Shown: positions 21,173 through 29,533 of the stretch, piece by piece | Position numbering within the stretch: the first letter of the stretch is position 1 | How the letters are laid out: the number at the start of each line of letters is the position of its first letter | Source of the DNA: Silvibacterium sp. | GTDB taxonomy: Bacteria; Acidobacteriota; Terriglobia; Terriglobales; Acidobacteriaceae | Direction: 5' to 3' | Length of the DNA stretch: 34,396 nucleotides | NCBI GenBank assembly: GCA_019232935.1 | Contig: JAFAMZ010000211.1 | Location: 1-34,396, forward strand | The notes under the pieces: model-generated | Database searches by the model: none | Seen by the model: the letters and a program-made list of their open reading frames with translations, nothing else | Told to the model about the DNA's origin: nothing | Position numbers and translations under genes: made by a program

Positions 21173-22249
21173 ATGCGAATCAGATCCATGCGTTTTAACG
21201 TCGCCGCAGTACTCTTAATAATAATCACTGCCGGCACCCTCGGAGCCATCGCCCAGCCCACACCGCCGCAATCCCTTCTCGCCCTCTCCAAACGGAACCA
21301 TACGCTGGCCATCGTTGACCCGGCTACGCTCCAGGTCGTCGCAAAGGCTCCAGTCGGTCCCGACCCGCACGAGGTCATTGCTTCTTCCGACGGCCGCACC
21401 GCCTATGTTTCCATCTACGGCGGAGGCCGCTACCACGCCCTCTCCGTCATCGACCTCGTCGCGCAGAAAGCCCTGCCCGACATTGATACCGGAGCGCTGA
21501 ACGGCCCGCACGGCCTGACCTTCGTCGGCGGAAAGCTGTACTTCACCGCCGAGGGCGCCAAGGTGATCGCGCGGTTTGATCCGGCCACAGCCAGGATCGA
21601 CTGGGTCATGGGCACCGGCCAGAACCGCACCCACATGATCTACGTCACACCCGACGAGAAGCAGATCTACACCACCAACGTCGCGTCAGCGACGGTCTCC
21701 CTGTTCGGACAGGTCCCGTCATTCATGAGACCCCCGCCCGGAATGCAGCCGCCGCCCGGCATGGCTCCTCCGCCCGACTCCCCTCCGCGCATGGACTGGA
21801 ACCAGACCATCATCCCGGTGGGCAAAGGCGATGAGGGATTCGATGTCTCACCGGATGGCCGTGAACTCTGGACCGCAGACGCGCAGGACGGAACCATCTC
21901 GATCATCGATCTGGCGAATAGGAAAATCTCTGCCACTCTCGCTGCCGGAATCCAGAGCGCCAACCGTCTGAAATTCACTCCTGACGGTAAGCTGGTTCTG
22001 ATTTCCATGTTGCGCAATGGCGATCTCGTCGCCTACGACGCAGCATCGCGCAAGGAGTACAAGCGCGTAAAGATCGGCCATGGGGCAGCCGGCATCCTTA
22101 TGGACCCGACAGTTCCTCGGGCCTTCGTAGCGTGCTCGCCGGACAATTATGTAGCTGTGATTGATCTCAAAACCTTCGAAGTCACCAGCCACATCGATGT
22201 GGGTGGAGAGCCGGATGGCCTCGCCTGGGCCGTGCGGTCGCAGCAATAA
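21173..22249 (+). CDS. Exported YVTN/YncE-like beta-propeller protein
   Basis: I start at ATG 21173, preceded by GGGAAGAGGA, because it gives a signal peptide (MRIRSMRFNVAAVLLIIITAG, cleavage near AIAQ). The 48 residues the ORF track adds upstream are polar and unlikely. The 358-residue product has repeated beta-propeller blades typical of the YVTN/YncE group: LALSKRNHTLAIVDPATLQVVAKAPVG, PHEVIASSDGRTAYVS, GNFDVSPDGRELW-like GFDVSPDGRELWTADAQDGTISIIDL, and ANRLKFTPDGKLVLIS. A Pro-rich insert (PPPGMQPPPGMAPPP) splits a blade. These proteins sit in the periplasm or are secreted, and ligands vary. No catalytic motif is seen. Confidence 0.85.
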   Translation: MRIRSMRFNVAAVLLIIITAGTLGAIAQPTPPQSLLALSKRNHTLAIVDPATLQVVAKAPVGPDPHEVIASSDGRTAYVSIYGGGRYHALSVIDLVAQKALPDIDTGALNGPHGLTFVGGKLYFTAEGAKVIARFDPATARIDWVMGTGQNRTHMIYVTPDEKQIYTTNVASATVSLFGQVPSFMRPPPGMQPPPGMAPPPDSPPRMDWNQTIIPVGKGDEGFDVSPDGRELWTADAQDGTISIIDLANRKISATLAAGIQSANRLKFTPDGKLVLISMLRNGDLVAYDAASRKEYKRVKIGHGAAGILMDPTVPRAFVACSPDNYVAVIDLKTFEVTSHIDVGGEPDGLAWAVRSQQ

Positions 22250-22657
22250 AGGTGAACTCGTCCGGCTCAGGCTAGACGTCTTTCAATTTGCTTTGGCGAT
22301 AGCACACGAACCTTGAATCACGTTCAGCGGCCTCTAGTCTAGCGGCGTATCACGGCTCTGCGCTGTGTTACCCATCACATCTCGGCGGTGACAATCCCTA
22401 ATAAACTGGGCTCGAATTGGAGAATCCTGTTCCAATTCGAACCTTTCGTTGATCTGTATCTGTATGCGGCGTTTCTGCTCCCCAGGCCCCGCCGCACAAG
22501 ATACACAGAGGCAAATTGCATTTCGCGTTGCCTGAACTGAGTCGTTGTTTATTGCCCTGAGAAGCGCCCGGCGGAACGAGACGCCCTGCGGTCTTCCTTA
22601 ACCCGCGAAGGACGGGGCTGGACAGATCTCGCATGCATTCCTTTGCCAGGAGCAACC
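22250..22657. promoter_or_regulatory. 408-base intergenic region ahead of the outer-membrane protein gene
   Basis: No ORF with a ribosome site and no RNA gene is recognised. The notable element is a perfect inverted repeat, TCGAATTGGA (22412-22421) and TCCAATTCGA (22431-22440), separated by nine bases, resembling a dimeric regulator operator. The last 15 bases contain the AGGAG ribosome site of the downstream gene. Confidence 0.5.
22412..22440. promoter_or_regulatory. Inverted repeat TCGAATTGGA-N9-TCCAATTCGA, possible operator or hairpin
   Basis: The 10-base arms are perfectly complementary. AT-rich arms make a terminator unlikely, and no T-run follows. It lies about 220 bases upstream of the outer-membrane protein start and about 160 bases after the propeller gene. 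Confidence 0.4.
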
Positions 22658-23641
22658 ATGATTCGCACTCATAAACGCACCCTGTTCTGGTTGGGGTTTA
22701 CTCTTGCTCTCCTTCAAGCCTTCATCTTCTCGATTGTTTCTCACGCCCAGAATCTCGGCTACGAAGGCCCGACCGGAATCTTCGTTACACCCATCGCATC
22801 CGTGGCCCCTTCTGAGGGCAAGGGCTTCGGTCATCCCGTGGTCGCATATCACTTTCTCAACGGCGGTGACGTGATCGGAAATTACAGCACCGTTTCAGTT
22901 ACAGAAGGCGCTTTCAAGCGCATTGAGTTCGGTTACACAGCAGAATTGCAGAAACAGGGTGACGACCACACTAATTCCGTGAACCTGGCTCCTCTGTGGA
23001 CTGAAAGCATGCACATTGTCCACGGAAAAGCCAACCTCCTCGCGGAGAACTCCTTCAACAAAAAGTGGGTTCCGGCCATCTCTGTGGGCGCGATCGGGCG
23101 CTTCAACGACAACAACGTCGGCGACGGCACGAATTCAGCCGCGCTGCACGAGGCCCTGAGCATCACCAACGGAATCCAGACCACGAAAAATGCCGATGTG
23201 TACCTGGTCGGCACAAAGGTCGTCACGCAATTCATCCCGAAAGTTCCAGTGCTGCTCAGTGGCGGCGTACGTGGCACCAATGCAGTGCTCTGGGGGCTCG
23301 GCGGTAATTCAGTCGACTTCGAAGCACGCGGGTTTGGTGCGGCGGCCTTTGTGCTGACGGGTCCGGCGAAGAGCACCATCATCCTCGCCGCCGAGGTCGC
23401 GCAGCAACCGCATCATCTGGCAGTGACGCTGGACGACGGCCGGAAAGTAGGCATTTTCAACATTCCCACATCGGAGGTTTATGCCGTCCGTGTCCTGCCG
23501 TTCCACAAGTACAAGCTCAATGCCGATTTCGGTGTCCTGCAGGCTGCAGGCCACATCGGAGCGTCCCCGACTCTGCCTGATGTCCCTGTGAACCTGAATG
23601 CCCGTGCCCGGTTTGCCATGGGTCTGTCTTACGGGTTCTGA
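22658..23641 (+). CDS. Outer-membrane beta-barrel-type protein, DUF3034-like
   Basis: ATG 22658 follows AGGAG at five bases, so the track's TTG start at 22643 is rejected. The 327 residues start with a signal peptide (RTLFWLGFTLALLQAFIFSIVSHAQ) and continue as alternating polar/hydrophobic beta strands ending in an aromatic (FAMGLSYGF), the usual outer-membrane signature. Segments such as GPTGIFVTPIASVAPS, STVSVTEGAFKRIEFGYTAEL and GAIGRFNDNN resemble the DUF3034 family of predicted outer-membrane proteins. The function is unknown. A stem-loop follows the stop, and the next gene, copA, converges. Confidence 0.7.
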   Translation: MIRTHKRTLFWLGFTLALLQAFIFSIVSHAQNLGYEGPTGIFVTPIASVAPSEGKGFGHPVVAYHFLNGGDVIGNYSTVSVTEGAFKRIEFGYTAELQKQGDDHTNSVNLAPLWTESMHIVHGKANLLAENSFNKKWVPAISVGAIGRFNDNNVGDGTNSAALHEALSITNGIQTTKNADVYLVGTKVVTQFIPKVPVLLSGGVRGTNAVLWGLGGNSVDFEARGFGAAAFVLTGPAKSTIILAAEVAQQPHHLAVTLDDGRKVGIFNIPTSEVYAVRVLPFHKYKLNADFGVLQAAGHIGASPTLPDVPVNLNARARFAMGLSYGF

Positions 23642-23665
23642 TCGCGGCACCAACGCAGGCGCAGT

Positions 23666-23691
23666 GGCAGGAACGGTCAGCCGCTCCTGCC
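23666..23691. terminator. Hairpin between convergent outer-membrane protein gene and copA
   Basis: GGCAGGAACGG and CCGCTCCTGCC pair over 10 of 11 positions around TCAG, followed by GCTTTATCC on the plus strand. It sits between two converging stops and may end both transcripts. The T-tract is weak, so it is only a likely terminator. Confidence 0.55.
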
Positions 23692-23701
23692 GCTTTATCC
23701 C

Positions 23702-26095
23702 TCACGCCAGCTTCAGACGGCTCAACCGCAAGCTGTTCGTCACCACGCTGAATGAGCTCAGCGCCATCGCCGCGCTGCCCAGCACCGGGCTGAGCATCAC
23801 TCCCCATATCGGATACAAAACTCCCGCTGCGACCGGAATCCCGATGACGTTATAGGCAAATGCCCAGAATAAGTTCTGCCTCATCACGCGCATGGTGCCC
23901 CGCGAAAGGGAAATGGCTGCCGCAACTCCGCTTAGTTCGCTGCGCATCAGAGTTACATCGCCCGCCTCAATCGCAATATCGGAGCCGGTTGCCATGGTGA
24001 TGCCTACATCGGCCTGTGCCAGCGCCGGTGCGTCGTTAACTCCATCGCCCGCCATCGCCACAACGTGATTCAGTGCTTGCAGCTTGCGAACCGCCTCAAC
24101 CTTGCCCTGTGGAAGCACCCCGGCGATCACGGTGTCCACGCCAGCTTCGGCGGCAATCGCGCGTGCCGTACGCTCGTTGTCGCCTGTCACCATTACCACC
24201 TGCAGGCTCTCCCGGTGCAGCTGCTCGATCGCGGCTGCCGCACCCGCCTTGATCGTATCGGCTACCACAATCACCCCCGCAAGTTGGCCGTCGATCCCCA
24301 CCCACAGCGGTGTGCGTCCCCTGCTTGCCTGTTCTTCGCCCACCGGACTAAGGGCAGAAACGGCGATGCCGTGATCGTGCATGTGCTGCTCATTCCCGAG
24401 CACGACATCGTGGCCCTCTACCACGCCTGCCACACCCCGCCCCGGCATCGACGTGAAGCTCTCCGCCTCTGGAATGGCCGGGCTGTTTTCCTTCGCATAT
24501 TGGACTACTGCCTCGCCCAGAGGATGCTCGCTGGCTCCTTCGAGCGCAGCTGCCAGCAGCACAACACCATTCCGCGAAAAGCTGCTCTCCGGATTGAGGA
24601 GTATGTCAGTCACCTCGGGGCGTCCAGTGGTAATGGTACCCGTCTTGTCCAGCACCACCGTGTCGACCTTCTCCAGCCTCTGCAGGGCTTCTCCGCCCTT
24701 GATAAGTAATCCGAACTGGGCGCCGCGGCCCGTCGCGACCATCACCGCCGTTGGCACTGCCAGCCCCATCGCACACGGACAGGCAATCACCAGCACCGTT
24801 ACCGCTGCCGCAAATCCCTGCATTGCTCCATAGCTGCGGCCGAAAACTTCCCAGCCCAGAAAGGTCACAATTGCCAATACCAGGACCGTTGGCACGAACA
24901 CCGCGCTGATCCTGTCCGCCAGATTCTGAATCGGTGCACGCGATCCCTGCGCGTCGTGCAGCAGCCGCACAATCTGCGCCAGCATGCTTTCCGATCCCAC
25001 CGCTGTCGCGCGATATTCGAGCGAGCCGCGCTGGTTCAGCGTCCCGCCGATCACGCGGTCGCCTCGCGTCTTCTCAACGGGAAGCGACTCGCCGGTCAGC
25101 ATCGACTCGTCCACACTGCTCCTGCCTGCGGTCACCTCGCCGTCTGCCGGAACCCGCTCGCCAGGCCGCACTCGAATCACATCTCCGGGCGCAAGCGCCT
25201 CAACAGGCATATTCAGCTCCACTCCGTCCCGCACTACTCGCGCGGTCTTCGGCTGCAGTTGTGCCAGGTTGCGCAGCGCCATGACCGTGCGGCCCTTCGC
25301 GCGCGCTTCAAGCGTGTTGCCGATCAGCACCAGCGCGATGATCAGGATGCCCGCGTCGAAGTACACATCCGGCGCAATTCCGCGCGCGATAAAAAATCCC
25401 GGGGCGACCGTCATCGCAGCCGAATACAGAAACGCCGCACCGGTCCCGAGCGCGACCAGCGTATTCATATCTGCCGTCTTGTGCCGCAGCGCCGACCAGG
25501 CCTTGACGTAAAATCGCCGCCCGGCCCATCCCGCGACAAACGCCGACAGTCCCAGCAGCAACCATCGAATCGCATCGTCATCCATCGCATACAGCCATGG
25601 CATTATTCTGCGCAAAACCGGATCGAGCGTCCGCATTGACCAGTTCATGAAGGGATCCTTCATCCGCTCCAGACTGCCTGTGGCCTTCACGCTCATCAGC
25701 GGAATCGAGAGAAGCATTGCTGCCGCGCCTGCGATCGTGCTGACGATCGCCTTCGCCCTTAACCCGCGATATTCCTGCAGTTGTGCGGCGTCGTTCCTTT
25801 CCTGCTCCTCAAGAATCAACCCGGCGGCCGATGGCATCTCCGCGCCGTAGCCTGTGCCGCGTATCTTCTCGACCAGGGCCGCCGGAGACACCACTCCCGG
25901 ATCGAACGTCACCGTCGCATTGTGCAGCATCAGGTTGACAGTCGCATCGCGAACACCCGCCTCTTCAGCAAGTGTGCGTTGCACAAACGCCTGGCACGCC
26001 GCACACGTCATTCCGGTCACGGGAATAGTCACCCGATCCAGGGTCGCCGCCTTGACGTTCTCCCTTGTTGCTGATGCCGTTGCTGGGGTCGACAT
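23702..26095 (-). CDS. copA: Copper-exporting P1B-type ATPase
   Basis: CopA pumps Cu(I) out of the cytoplasm. The 797 residues show one heavy-metal domain with GMTCAACQ (28-35), eight membrane helices, the phosphorylation motif [12 protein letters not shown], the actuator-domain loop [10 protein letters not shown], the membrane CPC of [14 protein letters not shown] and the ATP-binding [10 protein letters not shown]. The last helices include YN and [12 protein letters not shown], the Cu(I)-type M7/M8 residues. An N-terminal extension of about 20 residues precedes the metal domain. It is co-transcribed with the metallochaperone gene nine bases upstream. No CueR, CsoR or CopY regulator gene is adjacent. 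Confidence 0.95.
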   Translation of the reverse strand: MSTPATASATRENVKAATLDRVTIPVTGMTCAACQAFVQRTLAEEAGVRDATVNLMLHNATVTFDPGVVSPAALVEKIRGTGYGAEMPSAAGLILEEQERNDAAQLQEYRGLRAKAIVSTIAGAAAMLLSIPLMSVKATGSLERMKDPFMNWSMRTLDPVLRRIMPWLYAMDDDAIRWLLLGLSAFVAGWAGRRFYVKAWSALRHKTADMNTLVALGTGAAFLYSAAMTVAPGFFIARGIAPDVYFDAGILIIALVLIGNTLEARAKGRTVMALRNLAQLQPKTARVVRDGVELNMPVEALAPGDVIRVRPGERVPADGEVTAGRSSVDESMLTGESLPVEKTRGDRVIGGTLNQRGSLEYRATAVGSESMLAQIVRLLHDAQGSRAPIQNLADRISAVFVPTVLVLAIVTFLGWEVFGRSYGAMQGFAAAVTVLVIACPCAMGLAVPTAVMVATGRGAQFGLLIKGGEALQRLEKVDTVVLDKTGTITTGRPEVTDILLNPESSFSRNGVVLLAAALEGASEHPLGEAVVQYAKENSPAIPEAESFTSMPGRGVAGVVEGHDVVLGNEQHMHDHGIAVSALSPVGEEQASRGRTPLWVGIDGQLAGVIVVADTIKAGAAAAIEQLHRESLQVVMVTGDNERTARAIAAEAGVDTVIAGVLPQGKVEAVRKLQALNHVVAMAGDGVNDAPALAQADVGITMATGSDIAIEAGDVTLMRSELSGVAAAISLSRGTMRVMRQNLFWAFAYNVIGIPVAAGVLYPIWGVMLSPVLGSAAMALSSFSVVTNSLRLSRLKLA

Positions 26096-26104
26096 CGCCC
26101 TTCC

Positions 26105-26323
26105 TCAACGCTCGATCTGCGCTTTGAAGCCGATGCGGTCGACGACTCCTGCAATTTCTTCCGGAGTAGCAAGCGCAGGCTCAAACTCAACCATTGCCGA
26201 CCCCACTTGAACAGAATCGACCCGAACGCCCTTCACGCTCGCAAGAGCTCTGGTCACTCTGCCGACGCAGCCTTCGCAATGCATCCCGTCAATCGACAAT
26301 TTAAGCTCTCTGGGCATTTCCAA
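26105..26323 (-). CDS. copZ: Copper chaperone, heavy-metal-associated domain
   Basis: A single HMA domain of 72 residues carries the metal-binding GMHCEGCVGRV (CxxC at C16 and C19) and the ferredoxin-like pattern KLSIDG...VTRALASVKGVRVDSV...MVEFEPALATPEEIAGVVDRIGFKAQ. It would hand Cu(I) to the CopA encoded immediately downstream. M3 (26317) is an equally good start. The GMHCEGC motif is typical of CopZ-like proteins. Confidence 0.9.
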   Translation of the reverse strand: MEMPRELKLSIDGMHCEGCVGRVTRALASVKGVRVDSVQVGSAMVEFEPALATPEEIAGVVDRIGFKAQIER

Positions 26324-26389
26324 ATCCCTTCCTTCTAAACTGGATGCCCTTTCCCCCTATAGTATGCAAAATCGTTGTTCCGATTCTTC

Positions 26390-26436
26390 CGGCGAAAAAG
26401 CAAAAGCCGATACCAGGAGTCTCCCTGATATCGGCT
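26390..26436 (-). terminator. Intrinsic terminator after the secreted Ig/jelly-roll gene
   Basis: On the minus strand AGCCGATA and TATCGGCT close a stem with an inner CAGGGAG/CTCCTGG pairing, followed by TTTGCTTTTTC. It begins 26 bases after the stop of the gene at 26463. The stem and T-rich tail fit Rho-independent termination and insulate copZ-copA from the gene upstream. Confidence 0.85.
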
Positions 26437-26462
26437 CGCGAGCCCGGTTCAGCCGGTTATGT

Positions 26463-27491
26463 TTACCAGCGATAGACCGTAAGGTTATCTAGAAAGACTG
26501 TAGCGTTGCTCGTCCCCCCGTTTGACCCATCCACCTGGAAGTTGAACACCATTGCCGGACCCCACCCGAGCGCAAATCCGGAGAAGACGGTGTAATTCAA
26601 ATCCTGCCGGTTGCCGTCAAGCCACACCGAGTGATACGTAACCCATCCCGACGAGTCATGCGAACTATAGATCTGCACGTGATGCCATTGATTCGTGCCC
26701 CAGCCATGTGGATCGCAGTAGGCGTACGAATGCTGCCAGGTGTCCCATGAATTGCTCGGAGAGCCGCCGTTGATCGAGTAATCCCAGGTGTGCGTCCAAC
26801 CGTCGCACTGAAACCCCATTAGCGCCGTCTCGCCGTTCGGCATCGTCTGGTTCAGGTCGAACTCCAGGTTCGAAAGCCCATCGGCTGAGTCCTTAATATT
26901 GACCCAGAAGTCGTAGACAAAGTTCTGCGAGGTCGTGTCGTCGCTGAACTGTACCGAGTATCGCTGCCCTCCAAAATTGCCGAAGCTGGTCGCAAACTGT
27001 CGCGCATTGCCACTCATGGATGGTGAATTCACGAGGTTCATCGACCCGTTCGACCATCCCGGTGTTCCCCCGTCGTGAATCTGGACCCAGTTGCCGAAGG
27101 TCTGGATTGCGCTGACGCTGGTCGCGTTCGGTGGTACCACTGAGGTTCCTCCGCTCTCCCCTCCTGTGACGTTCACGGAAACATCCGTAACGCAAACGCC
27201 GCCCTGGTTATTCCAGACCTTTACATGCAACGTGTGCAATCCCTCCGGCGCGTTCACAGGGCCATTGATCTGGTTGTCGGCCCACGCCGAAAGTTGTACG
27301 CTGCTGTCGAGCGAATAGCCGACAGCGACAACGGGCAGCGATGAGCAGGTATCGGCGTTCATTATGAGGGTGAATGGGGAACTGACCTGTGCGCCATTGG
27401 TCGGACTGGTGACCGCAGTCCCTGCCAGCGCATGGATTGAAGCCGCCGCGAGCATAATTCCCGCGACAAAAAATCTCCGGATCCTATTCAT
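26463..27491 (-). CDS. Secreted Ig-like plus concanavalin-like (jelly-roll) protein
   Basis: The 342 residues carry a signal peptide (RRFFVAGIMLAAASIHALAG). An N-terminal Ig-like domain follows (about 25-112: VTSPTNGAQVSSPFTLIMNA ... LHTLHVKVWNNQGGVCVTDVSVNV, with two cysteines), then a Gly/Ser linker, and a C-terminal jelly-roll-like domain (about 125-342) rich in Trp, Asn and Gly (WTHTWDYSINGG, WHHVQIYSSHDSSGWVTYHSVWLDG, VFLDNLTVYRW). The latter looks like a carbohydrate-binding or glucanase-type beta sandwich, but no catalytic Glu pair is evident. It ends at a terminator and is probably monocistronic. The substrate and family remain open. Confidence 0.75.
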   Translation of the reverse strand: MNRIRRFFVAGIMLAAASIHALAGTAVTSPTNGAQVSSPFTLIMNADTCSSLPVVAVGYSLDSSVQLSAWADNQINGPVNAPEGLHTLHVKVWNNQGGVCVTDVSVNVTGGESGGTSVVPPNATSVSAIQTFGNWVQIHDGGTPGWSNGSMNLVNSPSMSGNARQFATSFGNFGGQRYSVQFSDDTTSQNFVYDFWVNIKDSADGLSNLEFDLNQTMPNGETALMGFQCDGWTHTWDYSINGGSPSNSWDTWQHSYAYCDPHGWGTNQWHHVQIYSSHDSSGWVTYHSVWLDGNRQDLNYTVFSGFALGWGPAMVFNFQVDGSNGGTSNATVFLDNLTVYRW

Positions 27492-27847
27492 TTTGAATAC
27501 CTTCTGAACAGTTTAGTCGTGCCCGTGCTGCGGCCCCGGCGTCCTGCTTCTTCGTGCGAACGAGCGGATCGCCGAAAACGAAATCACTAATCAGGCAGAC
27601 ATTTCAGGGGTCTTGCGGCCGGGGCTTACTCTCGCCGGCGGGCGTGCACACGCGCAGATACACTCCTTCCGGCGGGTGCCGGATCGTTCAGGCGGTGTAT
27701 TTGCTGCTGTATTGAGGAAACCTTACACGCGAAACGTGCATCGGCGCAAGCGATTTGTAAGGAATTTTTGCACAAATTGCCGGCGCACCCCTGAGACTGC
27801 TTCGAAGCCGCCGCTCTCGAAGCTGCACGACGCCCCGAAATGCAGGT
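27492..27847. other. 356-base intergenic region, no gene recognised
   Basis: The gap lies between the start of the secreted Ig/jelly-roll gene and the stop of the VOC gene, both on the minus strand. It contains short GC-rich palindromes (for example CCGGCGGGTGCCGG) and an AT-rich TTTTTGCACAAATTG stretch, but I see no ORF with a ribosome site, no RNA gene and no repeat shared with other gaps. It probably holds the promoter and 5' leader of the secreted protein gene. Confidence 0.45.
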
Positions 27848-28222
27848 CTATGGGTGTTGAGACAGAGAGAGGATGTTTCCATCCGGGTCCGGGAACCAAG
27901 CCACCCTGGCCCGTTCGGGAGAAGTCCAGACGCCGGATTCGCTCTGCTCAAGCCATGGGTAGCGCTTGAATGAAATGCCGCGTGCAGCGAGAGCGGTCAC
28001 TTCCGCGTCGATGTTCCCCACCTCCCATCCGAGGATAGTGAACGGGAACGGCGTAAAGTCCTTCACATGGACGATGCGGATCATGTTGCCTTTTGCTTCC
28101 ATAACCAGCGCAAATGCGTCATCGCTCAGGAAGCGCAGCCCGAGGGTCTGCTCGTAGAAGGTGCGCGCCCGGGCGGGGTCCTTGGTGGGAATGAAGCCGA
28201 TTAGGTCGCATCTGGAAAGCAT
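27848..28222 (-). CDS. VOC family protein (glyoxalase fold)
   Basis: This single VOC module has 124 residues: LIGFIPTKDPARARTFYEQTLGLRF at the start, MIRIVHVKDFTPFPFTILGWEV in the middle, and VWTSPERARVAWFPDPDGNILSLSQ at the end. The metal-ligand positions typical of glyoxalase I are only partly retained, so it may bind a ligand and not catalyse. It is not close in sequence to the VOC protein at 18996. It lies downstream of the AhpD-like cluster, separated from it by 99 bases that contain a hairpin repeat, so it is probably an independent unit. Confidence 0.8.
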   Translation of the reverse strand: MLSRCDLIGFIPTKDPARARTFYEQTLGLRFLSDDAFALVMEAKGNMIRIVHVKDFTPFPFTILGWEVGNIDAEVTALAARGISFKRYPWLEQSESGVWTSPERARVAWFPDPDGNILSLSQHP

Positions 28223-28265
28223 GATCTATCTCCCGCACCATTGTGCGCCTAAGAGTCAAGTCGCT

Positions 28266-28301
28266 GTGCCCACTCAAGCCGAAACGGGTTCAAGCGGGCA
28301 C
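28266..28301. repeat. Imperfect hairpin GTGCCC...GGGCAC sharing the CCCACTCAAGCC 12-mer
   Basis: GTGCCCACTCAAGC and GTTCAAGCGGGCAC form an imperfect inverted repeat around CGAAACGG. The segment contains CCCACTCAAGCC, identical to 191-202 near the window start. It lies 20 bases past the stop of the third AhpD-like gene and may act as a terminator for that minus-strand operon. Confidence 0.55.
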
Positions 28302-28321
28302 CTCCCAGGTTATTGCCGCGG

Positions 28322-28933
28322 CTATTTGGTCTCGACCGCGAGTTCCTTGTCCGCCGCCTCGCGGGCCGTCCGGTAGTACTCGGGCTCGGGCTGCTCGGCA
28401 GGACGCTTGCGGTAACCTTCTTCGGCCAGATGCTTGCCCATCTGTGCGTACATCGTCTCGTCGCGGGGCTGCCAGGTGCCGAGTCCGTCCACATAGCGGT
28501 TGAACATGCAGAAGGCCGCAGCGATGAGTACCGTGTCGTGAATCTCCATTTCCGTCGCGCCCAGCCGGCGGGCACGGTCGATGTCGGTCGAGGTGACGTT
28601 TTTGCCGCTCTGCTGCACTTTGCCGGCAATGGCGAGCAGAGCCTTGAGCTTGGGCGAAACCGGAGCTGATTCAAAGTCCGTTTTCACCTGCTTCACAATC
28701 TCGCTGCTGCCCAGGTGGCATGCTGCGGCAGCTCCATGGCTCGTCTGGCAGAAGTAGCAGTCGTTCTGCGAAGAGACATAGGTGGCGATCAGCTCGCGCT
28801 CGCCGGGCGTCAGCGAATTCGCCTCGTGCAGCAGAATATGAGCAAGCTCGCGCATAGGTTTTGCGGTCTCGGGACGGAATGCGAATCCGGCCGTAATGCC
28901 GGCGAGTCCTTCGGGAAGGGCGATGTGGGGCAT
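28322..28933 (-). CDS. AhpD-like/carboxymuconolactone decarboxylase protein, copy 1
   Basis: The 203-residue protein carries the AhpD redox site E47-x11-C59-x2-C62-x3-H66 (NDCYFCQTSHG). In AhpD these residues reduce the AhpC peroxiredoxin partner; in the peroxidase-related subgroup the role is not established. It is the last of three tandem paralogues and the most divergent: it has Ser65 where the others have a third Cys, and a longer charged tail (GYRKRPAEQPEPEYYRTAREAADKE). A CCAGGAG ribosome site precedes the ATG, and it lies 16 bases downstream of copy 2. Confidence 0.85.
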   Translation of the reverse strand: MPHIALPEGLAGITAGFAFRPETAKPMRELAHILLHEANSLTPGERELIATYVSSQNDCYFCQTSHGAAAACHLGSSEIVKQVKTDFESAPVSPKLKALLAIAGKVQQSGKNVTSTDIDRARRLGATEMEIHDTVLIAAAFCMFNRYVDGLGTWQPRDETMYAQMGKHLAEEGYRKRPAEQPEPEYYRTAREAADKELAVETK

Positions 28934-28949
28934 GGCTGTTCTCCTGGGA

Positions 28950-29522
28950 TTATTTTGCTACGGTTTCGGCGGGCAGATATTCCTGGCTGATGAAGACATA
29001 TCCGTCACGGGCGATGCGCTTGCCGCGCTCGCGATACATGGCTTCGTCGCGTGGCTGCCAGGTGCCTAACCCGTCGACGTAGCGGTTGAACATGCAGAAG
29101 GCAGCAGAAATGAGCACGGTATCGTGTATCTCCAGGTCGCTCGCCTCGGCAGCGCGGGCCTGCGCAACGTCTTCTGCCGTGACGCTTTTGCCGCTCTTCT
29201 GGACCTTTCCGGCAATAACCAGCAGCGCCTTCAGCTTTTCGGAAATATCGGCGTGTTGGAAATCGGCCTTCACGCGCTTGACCAGCTCTTCGTCGCCATT
29301 GAGGCATGCAGCGGCTATGTACCCATGGCAAGTCTGGCAGTAGTAGCAGTCATTCAGATAAGAGACGTAGGTGCCGATCAGTTCGCGCTCGCCTGGCGTG
29401 AGCGTGTGCGGTCCGTGCAGCAGCGTTTCGATGAAGTCGTTCATTGGCCGGGCGGTCTCGGGCCGGAAAGCCATCAGGCCGCGAATGCCGGGAAGTCCTT
29501 CGGGAAGGGAAATGTATGCCAT
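28950..29522 (-). CDS. AhpD-like/carboxymuconolactone decarboxylase protein, copy 2
   Basis: This 190-residue paralogue shares the start (M.YISLPEGLPGIRGLMAFRPETARP) and the whole core with copies 1 and 3. The redox motif is E47, C59, C62 and H66 with an additional Cys65 (NDCYYCQTCHG), which could form a second disulfide or a metal site. The C-terminus is short (GYVFISQEYLPAETVAK). An AAGGAGC ribosome site lies just upstream of the ATG, and an 11-base gap separates it from copy 3. It is translated as part of the permease-AhpD-like operon. Confidence 0.87.
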   Translation of the reverse strand: MAYISLPEGLPGIRGLMAFRPETARPMNDFIETLLHGPHTLTPGERELIGTYVSYLNDCYYCQTCHGYIAAACLNGDEELVKRVKADFQHADISEKLKALLVIAGKVQKSGKSVTAEDVAQARAAEASDLEIHDTVLISAAFCMFNRYVDGLGTWQPRDEAMYRERGKRIARDGYVFISQEYLPAETVAK

Positions 29523-29533
29523 GAAGGCGCTCC

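Noticed and set aside
22250-22657. Small RNA or small ORF in the long leader
   Set aside because: No ORF has a ribosome site and no promoter-terminator pair could be identified; only the inverted repeat is notable.
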